From Hyphomonadaceae bacterium (lineage in GTDB: Bacteria; Pseudomonadota; Alphaproteobacteria; Caulobacterales; Hyphomonadaceae): DNA of 64,000 bases. The position numbers and the translations under genes were made by a program. Positions 16,628-26,350 of the stretch are shown here, in pieces; the stretch's first letter is position 1, and every line of letters begins with the position of its first letter. The stretch is taken from positions 1-64,000 of the forward strand of contig JADKDU010000027.1 of NCBI GenBank assembly GCA_016714495.1, in the 5' to 3' direction. The notes beneath the pieces are model-generated. The model did not search any database, had not been told where the DNA came from, and saw only the letters and a list, made by a program, of their open reading frames with translations.

Positions 16628-18676
16628 ATGCGAATTCCAGCCATCGCCGTCGCGACACTGCTTGCCGCTACCGTAGCGGCGGCTTCCGTTGCGCTAGCAG
16701 ACGAGGGCATGTGGACGTTCGACAACTTCCCCTCGGCGCGGGTGAAGCAGGCGTATGGTTTCGCGCCGGATCAGAAATGGCTCGACCGCGTGCGCAAAGC
16801 CTCGGTGCGGCTCGATGTCGGGTGCTCCGGTTCGGTGGTGTCAAAGGACGGGCTCGTGATGACCAACCGGCACTGTGTGGTCGATTGTGAAAGCGACCTG
16901 TCGAGTCTGGGGCACGACTATGTGCAGGACGGCTTTTTCGCGACGGCGCGCAAGGATGAGAAGATCTGCCCGGGCGCGGGGGCGTCCATTCTTCAATCCA
17001 TGACGGATGTAACGCAGCGCGTGAAACGCATCGCAGCGGGGCCCGCACGCACGGCGGAGATTGACGCGATCGAAACCGAAGCTTGCGGCGAAGACCGCGC
17101 CAAGATGTGTGAGGTGGTGAACCTCTATCGTGGCGGGCAGTATCAGTTGTATGTGTACGACCGGTACGACGATGTGAGGATCGCGTTTGCGCCAGAGGTG
17201 CAGTCCGCATCGTTCGGCGGTGATCCGGACAATTTCAACTTTCCTCGCTACGCGCTCGACATGGCGCTGCTCCGTCTTTATCGGGACGGCAAGCCAGCGG
17301 CGTTCACCGATCCTCTCAAGCTTGAAGCCTCAGGGTCGAAGCAGGGCGATCTCGTGCTGGTGCCGAGCCATCCCGGGTCGACCGAGCGTCTGCTGACAAA
17401 CGCGCAGCTTGAATTCCAGCGCGATCATTTCCTGCCATGGCGCATCGAGTACCTCGCGCAGATCCGCGGCGCGATGCTGGCGGAGTCCACTAAGGGGGAG
17501 GAAGAGGCTCGCCAGATCAGCGAGGCGCTGGAGAACGTCGAGAACAGCTTGAAGGTCTTCAAGGGACAGCGCGGCGCATTGGTCGAGCCTTCATTCTTTG
17601 CGATCAAAGCGGGCGAGGAAAAGAAGCTGCGCGATGCGCTCGCTATGAGGACCGACCTGCGCGGGAAGTACGGTGATCCGTTCGCGGAGGTCGCCGCCGT
17701 CATGATGGCGCAGAAGCGGGCCTACCTGCCTTATCAGATGCTCGAGGTGCGCTATGGCGCGGGGTCTGTGCTGCTGAACGACGCCCGCTCGCTGGTGCGC
17801 GCCGCATCAGAACGTAACAAGCCGGATGGCGATCGCCTGCCGGAGTTCATGAATTCGCGGCTGGATGGGCAAAAAGGCGCGCTGCTGGCGGAAGCGCCGG
17901 TGCATCCCGTGCTCGAAAAGCTGGAGATCGTCTTCTGGCTCGAGAAGACGCGCGAATATCTCGGCGCGGATCACCCTGCGGTGAATGCGCTTTTTGGATC
18001 GCGCACATCTGGCGAGATTGCGACGGAGATCATCAATTCAAGCCAGGTCGGCGATCTCGGTTTCCGCAAGCGTATGTGGGACAATCCGCAGCAAGTCGCT
18101 CAGTCGAATGATCCTGCGCTGGCGCTGGTGAAAAAGGCGGACGATGCGGCGCGCGCCGCGCGCGCCAAGTACGAAACCTCCGTGACGCGGCCGCTATCCA
18201 TCGCGACTGAGAAGGTCGCAGGCTTGCGTTTCGATGTGCTGGGCAAGGACATCTATCCGGACGCGAATTTCACTCTGCGCCTTTCCTATGGAACAGTGAA
18301 GGGGTGGACAGATCCGGTGCATGGCGATGTGAAGCCATTCACCTACGCTTCGGGCCTTTGGGATCGCGCGACCGGCGCCTTTCCTTTCAATCTTGCCAAC
18401 CGTTGGGTCGACGCAAAGAGCAAAATCCCCGCCGCCACGGAGTTCAACTTCGTGACAACCAATGATGTTGTCGGTGGAAGCTCTGGCTCGCCTGCGCTTG
18501 ACCGGGAGGGCCGCATCATCGGGCTGGTGTTCGACGGCAACATCCATTCGACCGGCGGCGCATTCGGCTTCGACCCCGCGCTCAATCGCACAGTGGCGGT
18601 GTCGAGCCAGATGATCCTCGAGGCCCTACGCAAGATCTACAGCGCCAATGCGCTGGCCGACGAACTTCAGAAGTAG
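16628..18676 (+). CDS. S46-family serine dipeptidyl-peptidase (DPP7/DPP11 type)
   Basis: This 682-residue secreted protein has a signal peptide (residues 1-22). S46 exopeptidases remove N-terminal dipeptides with a chymotrypsin-like triad. The His motif MTNRHC is near residue 82, the Asp lies in GDPDNFNFPRYALDMAL, and the Ser in GGSSGSPALDREGRIIGLVFDG near residue 625. The specificity region is GNIHSTGGAFGFD, and the preference (hydrophobic or acidic P1) cannot be decided here. The ATG at 16628 begins the signal peptide, whereas the upstream frame adds a non-signal segment. A CNT transporter follows 23 bases later. The pair suggests use of periplasmic peptides and nucleosides. Confidence 0.9.
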   Translation: MRIPAIAVATLLAATVAAASVALADEGMWTFDNFPSARVKQAYGFAPDQKWLDRVRKASVRLDVGCSGSVVSKDGLVMTNRHCVVDCESDLSSLGHDYVQDGFFATARKDEKICPGAGASILQSMTDVTQRVKRIAAGPARTAEIDAIETEACGEDRAKMCEVVNLYRGGQYQLYVYDRYDDVRIAFAPEVQSASFGGDPDNFNFPRYALDMALLRLYRDGKPAAFTDPLKLEASGSKQGDLVLVPSHPGSTERLLTNAQLEFQRDHFLPWRIEYLAQIRGAMLAESTKGEEEARQISEALENVENSLKVFKGQRGALVEPSFFAIKAGEEKKLRDALAMRTDLRGKYGDPFAEVAAVMMAQKRAYLPYQMLEVRYGAGSVLLNDARSLVRAASERNKPDGDRLPEFMNSRLDGQKGALLAEAPVHPVLEKLEIVFWLEKTREYLGADHPAVNALFGSRTSGEIATEIINSSQVGDLGFRKRMWDNPQQVAQSNDPALALVKKADDAARAARAKYETSVTRPLSIATEKVAGLRFDVLGKDIYPDANFTLRLSYGTVKGWTDPVHGDVKPFTYASGLWDRATGAFPFNLANRWVDAKSKIPAATEFNFVTTNDVVGGSSGSPALDREGRIIGLVFDGNIHSTGGAFGFDPALNRTVAVSSQMILEALRKIYSANALADELQK

Positions 18677-18699
18677 CGTACACAAGGGGCCAGCGGGGC

Positions 18700-20133
18700 A
18701 TGCACATGGAATGGGGCTGGGACAACGGCCGGGCCATACTTGGCCTGTTCGTCATCACCGGGATTGCCTGGCTCCTGTCGGAGAACAAGCGCAGGTTTCC
18801 GTGGAAGATCGTCGTCGGCGCCGTCGTTATGATGTACGCCTTCACACTATTGCTGTTCGGCATTCCAATCATCCGCGCCGGGCTCGACAGTGTGAACAGC
18901 GGCATCAACGTGCTGATCGCCGCAACGCGCGAGGGTACGGCCTTCGTGTTCGGGCCGGTCATCGGCGATCAAGCGAAGTGGGAACAGCTTGTTGGCGCGC
19001 CCGGGCCGATCTTTATCTTCCAGCTTCTACCTCTGATCATCGTGATCGGATCGCTCTCGGCGATCCTGTGGCATTGGGGCGTGCTCAAAATCATCACCAA
19101 TGGCTTCGCCTTTGTCTTCCAGCGCACGATGGGCATGGGCGGGCCAACCAGTCTTTCGGTCGCCGCCAACATCTTCATGGGGCAGACCGAAGCTCCGCTG
19201 CTGATCAAGCCGTATCTGAAGGTGATGACGCGATCTGAATTGCTGATCGTGATGGCGACTGGCTTTGCGACGATCGCGGGCTCGGTGCTGGTCGTCTATG
19301 TCACGCTATTGCGTGAGACGCTGCCGGCAGTTGCGGCGCACTTGATCACCGTGTCCATCATTGCTTCGCCAGCCGCTGTGGCGCTCGCTATGGTCATGAT
19401 TCCGGAAACGGAAGAGACTTCCAAGTCGACCGGCGAGACCGACTTTAAATACCACTCGACCATGGACGCGTTCGCCACGGGCGCGACCGACGGCATCGCC
19501 ATCATCTGGAATATCGCCACCATGCTAATCGCGGCGCTGGCGCTGGTCTATATCTCCAACGCTCTGTTGGGGGCCATACCGATCACGATCAACTGGAACG
19601 GCGTTGATCAGCGGCTGAGCCTGGACATGATCCTGGGCTGGATGTTCGCGCCACTGATGTACATGGCGGGCGTGCCGATCGGGGAAGCGGCCCAGGCCGG
19701 TACGTTTGTGGGCCAGAAGACGGTGTTCACCGAATTCGTGGCGTTCATCAATCTCGGCAACCTGCCGGCGGATGCGATGACCGAGCGGACGCGCACGATC
19801 GTCACCTATGCGATTTGCGGCTTCGCAAATTTCGGTTCGATGGGCATCCTGATCGGCGGCCTTTCGATCATGTGCCCCGAAAGGCGACCGGACTTCCTCT
19901 CGCTCGCCTGGAAGACGCTGTTCTCGGGCACACTCGCCACTATTATGGCGTCGGCTGTGGTCGCCTCGCTGCCGTATTCGCTGTTCAAGGCGGCTGAAGA
20001 ACCTGTCCAGCCCCCGGCCGCCACGATCCAACCGGCAGAGGTGAGTCCCGCACTGCCGCCGCCCGCTGCGACGGATGCGGCGCCGGCTTCCGCCCCCTCA
20101 AGCCCGATCACAACTCCGGCGCCGAGCCCGTAA
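18700..20133 (+). CDS. Concentrative nucleoside transporter (CNT/NupC family)
   Basis: This 477-residue inner-membrane protein has about ten membrane segments. The CNT core shows GPIFIFQLLPLIIVIGSL, MGMGGPTSLSVAANIFMGQTEAPLLIKPYL and GFANFGSMGILIGGL. The nucleoside-binding motif G-Q-T-E-A-P is intact. CNT carriers import nucleosides with Na+ or H+. The C-terminal 35 residues are an unusual Pro/Ala-rich tail after the last membrane helix. It is likely co-transcribed with the S46 peptidase. The 16-base palindrome just after the stop may be a terminator. Confidence 0.9.
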   Translation: MHMEWGWDNGRAILGLFVITGIAWLLSENKRRFPWKIVVGAVVMMYAFTLLLFGIPIIRAGLDSVNSGINVLIAATREGTAFVFGPVIGDQAKWEQLVGAPGPIFIFQLLPLIIVIGSLSAILWHWGVLKIITNGFAFVFQRTMGMGGPTSLSVAANIFMGQTEAPLLIKPYLKVMTRSELLIVMATGFATIAGSVLVVYVTLLRETLPAVAAHLITVSIIASPAAVALAMVMIPETEETSKSTGETDFKYHSTMDAFATGATDGIAIIWNIATMLIAALALVYISNALLGAIPITINWNGVDQRLSLDMILGWMFAPLMYMAGVPIGEAAQAGTFVGQKTVFTEFVAFINLGNLPADAMTERTRTIVTYAICGFANFGSMGILIGGLSIMCPERRPDFLSLAWKTLFSGTLATIMASAVVASLPYSLFKAAEEPVQPPAATIQPAEVSPALPPPAATDAAPASAPSSPITTPAPSP

Positions 20134-20134
20134 A

Positions 20135-20150
20135 GTCGCCCCGGGGCGAC
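20135..20150 (+). terminator. Palindromic hairpin after the CNT gene
   Basis: GTCGCCCCGGGGCGAC is a perfect 16-base inverted repeat two bases after the stop codon. It has no downstream T-run. Its role as a terminator is inferred from position alone. Confidence 0.35.
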
Positions 20151-20309
20151 AAAGTCGGCTAACGCCGTAGTTTCCTTGCACTAGCGGCCGTTGCGGAAAG
20201 GCTTAAACAACGGCCCCAAGGCGAATGCGTTTGCAGGACAAGCGGCAGTTTGCTTGCTTGCCTGCTCGAAGCGTCAAAAAGAGCGCCGGGTCTATACGGG
20301 AGGAATTAC

Positions 20310-22388
20310 GTGCGGGGATTTTACACAGCCGCGAGCTGTTTAGCGCTCGCGACAGCTATGACTGCATTTGTCGCGCCGGCCTATGCGCAACAGCCGCCTA
20401 CGCGGGTCACCGAAGGACCGCGCGGAGCGGCGGGCGATGTAGTTGTCATTTACGGCGACCGCGACTCGAGCGATCCGGGCGCCTACTCAGTTATTGGCGA
20501 GCAGGAGATCGCAGAAACCGCAGCGAACCATCCGGCCGAAATTCTAAACACCGTGCCGGGCGTCAACGTCCAGATGAACTCCGGGCAGGAGCTGCTGGTG
20601 GCGATTCGGTCGCCGGTATTGCCCGCAGGCGCAGGACAGGGCTCGTTCCTGATCCTCGAGAACGGCATCCCGACGCGCGCGTCAGGGTTTGGCAACGTCA
20701 ATGCGCTGTTCGAAGTGCACCATGAAACGGCCGAAGCGATCGAGGTCGTGCGTGGACCGGGTTCCGTGCGCTACGGGTCAAACGCCGTACACGGCCTGAT
20801 GAACTTCATCGATCCCGAGCCCGGCGCGCAGGAAGGTCAGACGCTGACGGTCAGCGCCAATTCGCTGCAGCGCTATCGCGCCGATGCGACAGCCAACTTC
20901 AAGACCGGCGACGTCGCTAACTGGATTGGCTTGTCTGTAATGGACGACGGCGGCTGGCGTAACTTTTCCGGTGTCGATCAGCAGAAGCTGACGCTGCGTT
21001 CGAAGTTTGGCGGCGAAACCTGGAATGCGGTCGCGACGCTTGCCGCCGTGAACCTCAACCAGGAAACGGCGGGCTTCATTCAAGGACACGACGCCTACAA
21101 GAATGAAGATCTCGCCACGGCCAACCCGAATCCGGAAGCCTATCGTGACGCCTGGGCGGCGCGCGCGAATGTGCGCTTCGAAACCAACATCGGCGATGGT
21201 CAGCTTACCGTCACGCCTTTCGCGATCACGCAGCGGATGATTTTCATCCAGCACTTCCTGCCGGATCAATCGACAGAGAAGAACGGTCACGACTCGCTGG
21301 GCGTGATGACTCGTTATGATTTCGGGCCGGATAACTTCCGCTGGGCCATCGGCGCCGACCTGCAATATGCGGATGGCTATCTGAAGGAAATCCAGACCCA
21401 GCCGAGCTTCGGCGGCACGCCCGCTAACCGGACATTCCCGAAAGGCATCCATTACGACTACGACGTTTCGACATTCACGACGGCGCTCTACGGCGAACTC
21501 GACTGGGATTTTGCGACTGACTGGAGCCTGCTTGCGGGGGTTCGCGGCGAAAATCACAATTACGACTATGTGACGAACAAGGCGCCGGGCACGACGGGTC
21601 GATTCCGCGTTGCACCGAGCCGAGAAGATGAATTCAACCTTCTCACGCCAAAGGTCGGCGTCACGTATTCCGGCTTCAACAACATGATCCTGTATGCGAA
21701 CTACGCTCGCGGGGCGCGGGCGCCGCAGACGTCAGACCAGTACAGGCTGCAGAACCTGCAGACGATCCAGCGCCTCGATGTAGAGAATATCGACAGCTAT
21801 GAAGCGGGCGCACGTGGAAAGCTTGCCGGCATCGACTTCGATGTCGCCGTCTACAGCATGAACAAGGAGCATTTCTTCTTCCGCGACAGCGATGGTCTCA
21901 ACGTGCCCAATGGCAAGACGGACCATGTCGGCATCGAGGCGTCATTAGCCGGCGAATTCGGAGAATTCGCAGGCGGCAAGTTCCTCTGGAACGGCAACGT
22001 CTCGTGGTCTGATCAGACCTATGCCTTCAATCGCAATGTGGCGGCGGCGGCTGAAGACATCGTCGACGGCGATCAGATCGATACTGCCCCGGAATGGCTC
22101 GCGGATGCGGGCCTCGGCTGGCAAAACCGGCAATTCTCGTTGTTCCTGACGGGCGAGTATGTTGGCCCTTACTTCACCAACGCAGCCAACACGGCCAGCT
22201 ATCATGGCCACCTGATCGGTCACTTGCGGGGCGGCTGGAAGTTCTCGGACGATCTCGAAGCCTTCCTTATCGTGCGGAACATTACTGACGAGCGTTATGC
22301 GGACCGAGCCGATTTCGCCACCAACTCCGAACGCTACTTCCCCGGCGAGCCTGTGAACGCAACGATCGGCGTGCGGATCCGGCACTAA
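20310..22388 (+). CDS. TonB-dependent outer-membrane receptor
   Basis: This 692-residue receptor has a signal peptide ending near residue 28 (VAPAYAQ), a plug domain (DVVVIYGDR, HPAEILNTVPGVNVQ, EAIEVVRGPGSVRYGSNAVHG) and a C-terminal beta-barrel. The start is the GTG at 20310 behind GGGAGGA. It is energised by TonB-ExbBD, encoded elsewhere. The last residues are VRIRH, so the usual terminal aromatic is missing. The ligand is unknown. Proximity to a nucleoside transporter and peptidase does not define it, and siderophores, vitamins or glycans are all possible. Confidence 0.9.
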   Translation: MRGFYTAASCLALATAMTAFVAPAYAQQPPTRVTEGPRGAAGDVVVIYGDRDSSDPGAYSVIGEQEIAETAANHPAEILNTVPGVNVQMNSGQELLVAIRSPVLPAGAGQGSFLILENGIPTRASGFGNVNALFEVHHETAEAIEVVRGPGSVRYGSNAVHGLMNFIDPEPGAQEGQTLTVSANSLQRYRADATANFKTGDVANWIGLSVMDDGGWRNFSGVDQQKLTLRSKFGGETWNAVATLAAVNLNQETAGFIQGHDAYKNEDLATANPNPEAYRDAWAARANVRFETNIGDGQLTVTPFAITQRMIFIQHFLPDQSTEKNGHDSLGVMTRYDFGPDNFRWAIGADLQYADGYLKEIQTQPSFGGTPANRTFPKGIHYDYDVSTFTTALYGELDWDFATDWSLLAGVRGENHNYDYVTNKAPGTTGRFRVAPSREDEFNLLTPKVGVTYSGFNNMILYANYARGARAPQTSDQYRLQNLQTIQRLDVENIDSYEAGARGKLAGIDFDVAVYSMNKEHFFFRDSDGLNVPNGKTDHVGIEASLAGEFGEFAGGKFLWNGNVSWSDQTYAFNRNVAAAAEDIVDGDQIDTAPEWLADAGLGWQNRQFSLFLTGEYVGPYFTNAANTASYHGHLIGHLRGGWKFSDDLEAFLIVRNITDERYADRADFATNSERYFPGEPVNATIGVRIRH

Positions 22389-22443
22389 TCGGTGTCTGAA
22401 CCGGATGCCGATAGGGCGGATATCGGTCAGAATGCAACTGGTT

Positions 22444-22478
22444 AACGGCCTGCGGCGACCTGTTCGTCGCAGGCCGTT
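22444..22478 (+). terminator. Long hairpin after the TonB receptor
   Basis: The arms AACGGCCTGC and GCAGGCCGTT are perfectly complementary and separated by 15 bases that may pair further (CGAC/GTCG). It lies 56 bases after the receptor stop and 77 bases before pccB. A T-run is absent, so termination is only likely, not certain. Confidence 0.5.
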
Positions 22479-22554
22479 CGCTATTCGCGTGCGGCGACTT
22501 GCGTAATCCCGTCGGCGTCGCTTATCTCGCAGCGCAAACCACGGGGCCATACCC

Positions 22555-24087
22555 ATGAAAGATATCGTCGCCGCGCTTGAGAAAAAGCGCGAGTCTGCAC
22601 GTCAGGGCGGTGGCCAGAAGCGCATCGATGCGCAGCACGCCAAGGGCAAGCTGACGGCCCGCGAACGTATCGCCCTTCTGCTCGACGAAGGCTCGTTCGA
22701 GGAGTGGGATATGTTCGTCGAGCACCGCTCTCACGATTTCGGCATGGAACAGCAGCGCATCCCGGGCGACGGCGTCGTCACCGGCTGGGGCACGATCAAC
22801 GGCCGGGTCGTTTACGTATTTTCGAAGGACTTCACCGTGTTCGGCGGCTCGCTGTCGCGTGCGCACGCAGAGAAGATCGTGAAGGTCCAGCAGGCCGCGA
22901 TGAGGAACGGCGCGCCGGTGATCGGTCTGTTCGATGCCGGCGGCGCGCGTATCCAGGAGGGCGTCGAGGCGCTCGGCGGTTATGCCGACATCTTCCTCGA
23001 AAACGTTCTGGCGTCGGGTGTCATTCCGCAGATCAGCGTGATCATGGGGCCGTGCGCCGGCGGCGCCGTGTATTCGCCCGCGATGACCGACTTCATCTTC
23101 ATGGTGAAGGATACATCCTACATGTACGTGACGGGTCCGGACGTGGTGAAGACCGTGACCAACGAGATCGTCTCCCACGAAGACCTCGGCGGAGCGCGCG
23201 TACATGCCGCGAAGTCAGGCGTGGCCGATGGCGCTTTCGAGAACGACATCGAAGCTCTGACGCAGATGCGCCGCTTGATCGGCTTTCTGCCGCTCTCGAA
23301 CCGCGAGAAGCCGCCCACTGTTCCGACGTTTGATGACCCCGAGCGCGCAGAGCCCAGCCTCGACACGCTGGTGCCGATAAATCCGAACACGCCCTACGAC
23401 ATGAAAGAGCTGATCCAGAAGGTCGCCGACGAAGGCGACTTCTTCGAGATAGGCAAGGATTTCGGGAAGAACATCCTCACCGGCTTCGGCCGTATGGAGG
23501 GCGCCACGGTCGGCTTCGTCGCCAACCAGCCAATGAGTCTTGCGGGCGTGCTCGATATCGACTCGTCGCGCAAGGCTGCGCGGTTCGTTCGCTTCTGCGA
23601 TTGCTTCAACATCCCGATCGTGACGTTCGTCGACGTGCCGGGCTTTATGCCGGGCACGAAGCAGGAATATGGCGGTCTCATCAAACACGGCGCGAAGCTG
23701 CTATTCGCCTATGCCGAAGCGACCGTTCCCAAAGTCACCGTCATTACCCGCAAGGCCTATGGCGGCGCCTATGACGTCATGAGCTCGAAACATCTGCGGG
23801 GCGATGCAAACTTCGCCTGGCCCACCGCCGAGATCGCGGTCATGGGCGCCAAGGGCGCCGTCGAGATCATCTTCCGGGCGGATGCGGGTGATGCAGAGAA
23901 GCTGGCGGCAAAGACCAAGGAATACCAGGATCGCTTCGCCAACCCATATGTCGCCGCCTCCCGTGGCTTCATCGATGACGTGATCATGCCTCACAACACG
24001 CGTAAGCGGATCGTGAGGGCCCTGCGCACGCTGAAGACGAAGAAGCTCGAGAACCCCGCGAAGAAGCACGACAACATCCCGCTTTAG
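22555..24087 (+). CDS. pccB: Propionyl-CoA carboxylase beta chain (carboxyltransferase)
   Basis: This 510-residue carboxyltransferase moves CO2 from biotin to propionyl-CoA (or acetyl-CoA) to give methylmalonyl-CoA. The N-terminal half has AGGARIQEGVEALGGYAD and MGPCAGGAVYSPAMTDFIFM. The C-terminal half has DVPGFMPGTKQEYGGLIKHG, ATVPKVTVITRKAYGGAYDVMSSKHL and ANPYVAASRGFIDDVI, the PccB signatures. The alpha subunit gene is 5.8 kb downstream on the same strand. Amino-acid motifs favour propionyl-CoA rather than methylcrotonyl-CoA. Confidence 0.92.
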   Translation: MKDIVAALEKKRESARQGGGQKRIDAQHAKGKLTARERIALLLDEGSFEEWDMFVEHRSHDFGMEQQRIPGDGVVTGWGTINGRVVYVFSKDFTVFGGSLSRAHAEKIVKVQQAAMRNGAPVIGLFDAGGARIQEGVEALGGYADIFLENVLASGVIPQISVIMGPCAGGAVYSPAMTDFIFMVKDTSYMYVTGPDVVKTVTNEIVSHEDLGGARVHAAKSGVADGAFENDIEALTQMRRLIGFLPLSNREKPPTVPTFDDPERAEPSLDTLVPINPNTPYDMKELIQKVADEGDFFEIGKDFGKNILTGFGRMEGATVGFVANQPMSLAGVLDIDSSRKAARFVRFCDCFNIPIVTFVDVPGFMPGTKQEYGGLIKHGAKLLFAYAEATVPKVTVITRKAYGGAYDVMSSKHLRGDANFAWPTAEIAVMGAKGAVEIIFRADAGDAEKLAAKTKEYQDRFANPYVAASRGFIDDVIMPHNTRKRIVRALRTLKTKKLENPAKKHDNIPL

Positions 24088-24313
24088 TCGGGCTTCTTCG
24101 CGCGTTCAACCAGATCGTCGATAAGGGGCGGTTCGCGCTTTTCCGCGGCGGGCGTCTGCGTCCAATAAACTTGCATTCTCAAAGACCCGCGGGCAAGCCC
24201 AGCTAGTTGATTTTGCTAGCGCTCACTGCGAGTTTGCGCTCATATCGCCGCAACAAAAGAGCTGGGCCCGGGATAGCCGGCGATCCGGTAGAGACGACGG
24301 GCGGGAGCATCTA

Positions 24314-24622
24314 ATGGATACACCACAGGTGGATCGCATCGCTGCGGATCCAAATTACCAGCTGCTGAAATCGAGGCGATCGCGTTTTGGCTGGACGCTC
24401 TCGATCATCATGCTGATCGTCTATTACGGCTACGTTCTGTTCATCGCGTTTGGCAAGGAATTGCTGGCGATGCCGATCGGCAGCAGCGTGATCACCTGGG
24501 GCATTCCTGCGGGCTTTGGGGTGATCGTGTTCACCATCTTGATCACCGGGTTCTACGTTCAGCGCGCCAATCGCGAATTCGATGAACTGACTGAGAAGGT
24601 CAAGCGCGAGGCGCTGAAATGA
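24314..24622 (+). CDS. DUF485-domain small membrane protein (YjcH type)
   Basis: This 102-residue protein has two transmembrane helices (SIIMLIVYYGYVLFIAFG and IPAGFGVIVFTILITGFY) and a polar tail. DUF485 genes typically precede actP-type symporters and probably help assemble or regulate them. Its stop overlaps the actP start (ATGA). The 226-base gap upstream, containing no gene, probably holds the promoter. Confidence 0.83.
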   Translation: MDTPQVDRIAADPNYQLLKSRRSRFGWTLSIIMLIVYYGYVLFIAFGKELLAMPIGSSVITWGIPAGFGVIVFTILITGFYVQRANREFDELTEKVKREALK

Positions 24623-26343
24623 AATCCCTCAATTCGGTTGTCGGCCTCACAGGCCTGACCAGTCTTGCCATGTTCGCGGCGCTGCCTGCCATCGCGCAGG
24701 AGCATATCGGCCCGACCGAACAGCAAGCCACTAACTGGACTGCGATCGGCATGTTCGCGGCCTTTGTCGCGGCCACCCTCTTCATCACAAAATGGGCGTC
24801 CTCGCGCACCAAGTCGGCGGCGGATTTCTACACGGCTGGCGGCGGTATCACTGGCTTCCAAAACGGTCTTGCGATTGCGGGCGACTACATGTCGGCGGCG
24901 TCGTTCCTCGGCATCTCGGCGCAGGTGATGACCTCAGGCTATGACGGCCTGATTTATTCCATCGGTTTCCTGGTCGGTTGGCCGATTGTAACCTTCCTGA
25001 TTGCCGAGCGGCTGCGCAATCTTGGAAAGTTCACCTTTGCCGATGTGGCCGCGTTCCGCTTCGCCCAGACGCCGGTGCGTCTTTTCGCAGCGTCCGGCAC
25101 GCTGGTCGTAGTCGCGTTCTACCTGATCGCGCAGATGGTAGGCGCGGGCCAGCTGATCAAGCTCCTGTTCGGGCTCGAATACTGGATGGCGGTCATCATC
25201 GTCGGCGCGCTGATGATGGTCTACGTGCTGTTCGGCGGCATGGCGGCGACGACCTGGGTGCAGATCATCAAGGCCTGCATGCTGCTGGCGGGAGCCAGCT
25301 TCATGGCCTTCATGGTGATGCTGCACTACGGCTTCAGCCCCGAGGCGCTGTTCCAGGACGCGGTCAGTGTGAAGACCAAGCTGGCGGAAGCGGGCGGCGC
25401 AACGCCAGAGGCTGCCGCCAAAACGGGCTTGGCGGTCATGGGGCCGGGAACCTTCATCAAGGATCCGATCTCGGCGATCTCGTTCGGCATGGCGCTGATG
25501 TTTGGCACAGCCGGCCTGCCGCACATCCTGATGCGTTTCTTCACCGTGCCGAGCGCAAAGGAAGCGCGCAAATCGGTGATGTGGGCTACCGGATGGATCG
25601 GCTATTTCTACCTGCTGACCTTCATCATCGGCTTCGGGGCCATCACCTTCGTGCTGACCAATCCAGAATTCACGGATGGGAAGGGCGGATTGGTAGGCGG
25701 CACCAACATGGCGGCCGTGCACCTCGCGAACGCGGTGGGTGGCAACATCTTCCTCGGCTTCATCTCGGCGGTGGCGTTCGCGACCATCCTTGCCGTGGTG
25801 GCCGGCCTGACGCTCTCGGGCGCCTCGGCCGTGTCGCACGACCTCTTTGCGACTGTGATCAAGAAGGGCAAGGCGGATAGCAAGTCGGAACTTCGAGTGT
25901 CGCGCGTCACCACGATCTGTCTGGGCATCGTGGCGGTGCTGCTTGGCATCGTGTTCGAGAAGCAGAACATCGCCTTCATGGTTTCGCTCGCCTTCGCGGT
26001 GGCCGCGTCCGCGAACTTCCCGGTGCTGATCATGTCGATCCTCTGGAAGGATTGCACCACGCGCGGCGCTGTCATCGGCGGATTTCTGGGGTTGATCTCC
26101 TCGGTCGGCCTGACGGTTGTTTCGCCCTCCGTTTGGGAAGCGACGCTGGGCAATCCGGCGGGATCGGCGCCGTTCCCCTATACCTCGCCGGCGCTGTTCT
26201 CGATGACGCTCGCATTCGCTGGGATCTGGTTGTTTTCGATCACCGATCGCGGCCAGCGCGCCAAGATCGACCGGGCTGGTTTCCCGGCGCAGCAGGTTCG
26301 GTCAGAGACCGGCATCGGCGCGTCGGAGGCTTCCGGGCACTGA
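24619..26343 (+). CDS. actP: Sodium:solute symporter, acetate/propionate type (ActP-like)
   Basis: This 574-residue SSF-family carrier has about 13 membrane segments, including AGDYMSAASFLGISAQVM, GTAGLPHILMRFFTVPSAKEARKS and the later VSLAFAVAASANFPVL. It begins with a signal-like segment ending AIAQEH, which ActP proteins often have. The DUF485 partner immediately before it supports a role in acetate/monocarboxylate uptake. Together with pccB and pccA this suggests a propionate and acetate utilisation block. The actual substrate is not proven by sequence. Confidence 0.87.
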   Translation: MKSLNSVVGLTGLTSLAMFAALPAIAQEHIGPTEQQATNWTAIGMFAAFVAATLFITKWASSRTKSAADFYTAGGGITGFQNGLAIAGDYMSAASFLGISAQVMTSGYDGLIYSIGFLVGWPIVTFLIAERLRNLGKFTFADVAAFRFAQTPVRLFAASGTLVVVAFYLIAQMVGAGQLIKLLFGLEYWMAVIIVGALMMVYVLFGGMAATTWVQIIKACMLLAGASFMAFMVMLHYGFSPEALFQDAVSVKTKLAEAGGATPEAAAKTGLAVMGPGTFIKDPISAISFGMALMFGTAGLPHILMRFFTVPSAKEARKSVMWATGWIGYFYLLTFIIGFGAITFVLTNPEFTDGKGGLVGGTNMAAVHLANAVGGNIFLGFISAVAFATILAVVAGLTLSGASAVSHDLFATVIKKGKADSKSELRVSRVTTICLGIVAVLLGIVFEKQNIAFMVSLAFAVAASANFPVLIMSILWKDCTTRGAVIGGFLGLISSVGLTVVSPSVWEATLGNPAGSAPFPYTSPALFSMTLAFAGIWLFSITDRGQRAKIDRAGFPAQQVRSETGIGASEASGH

Positions 26344-26350
26344 GTGCGCC

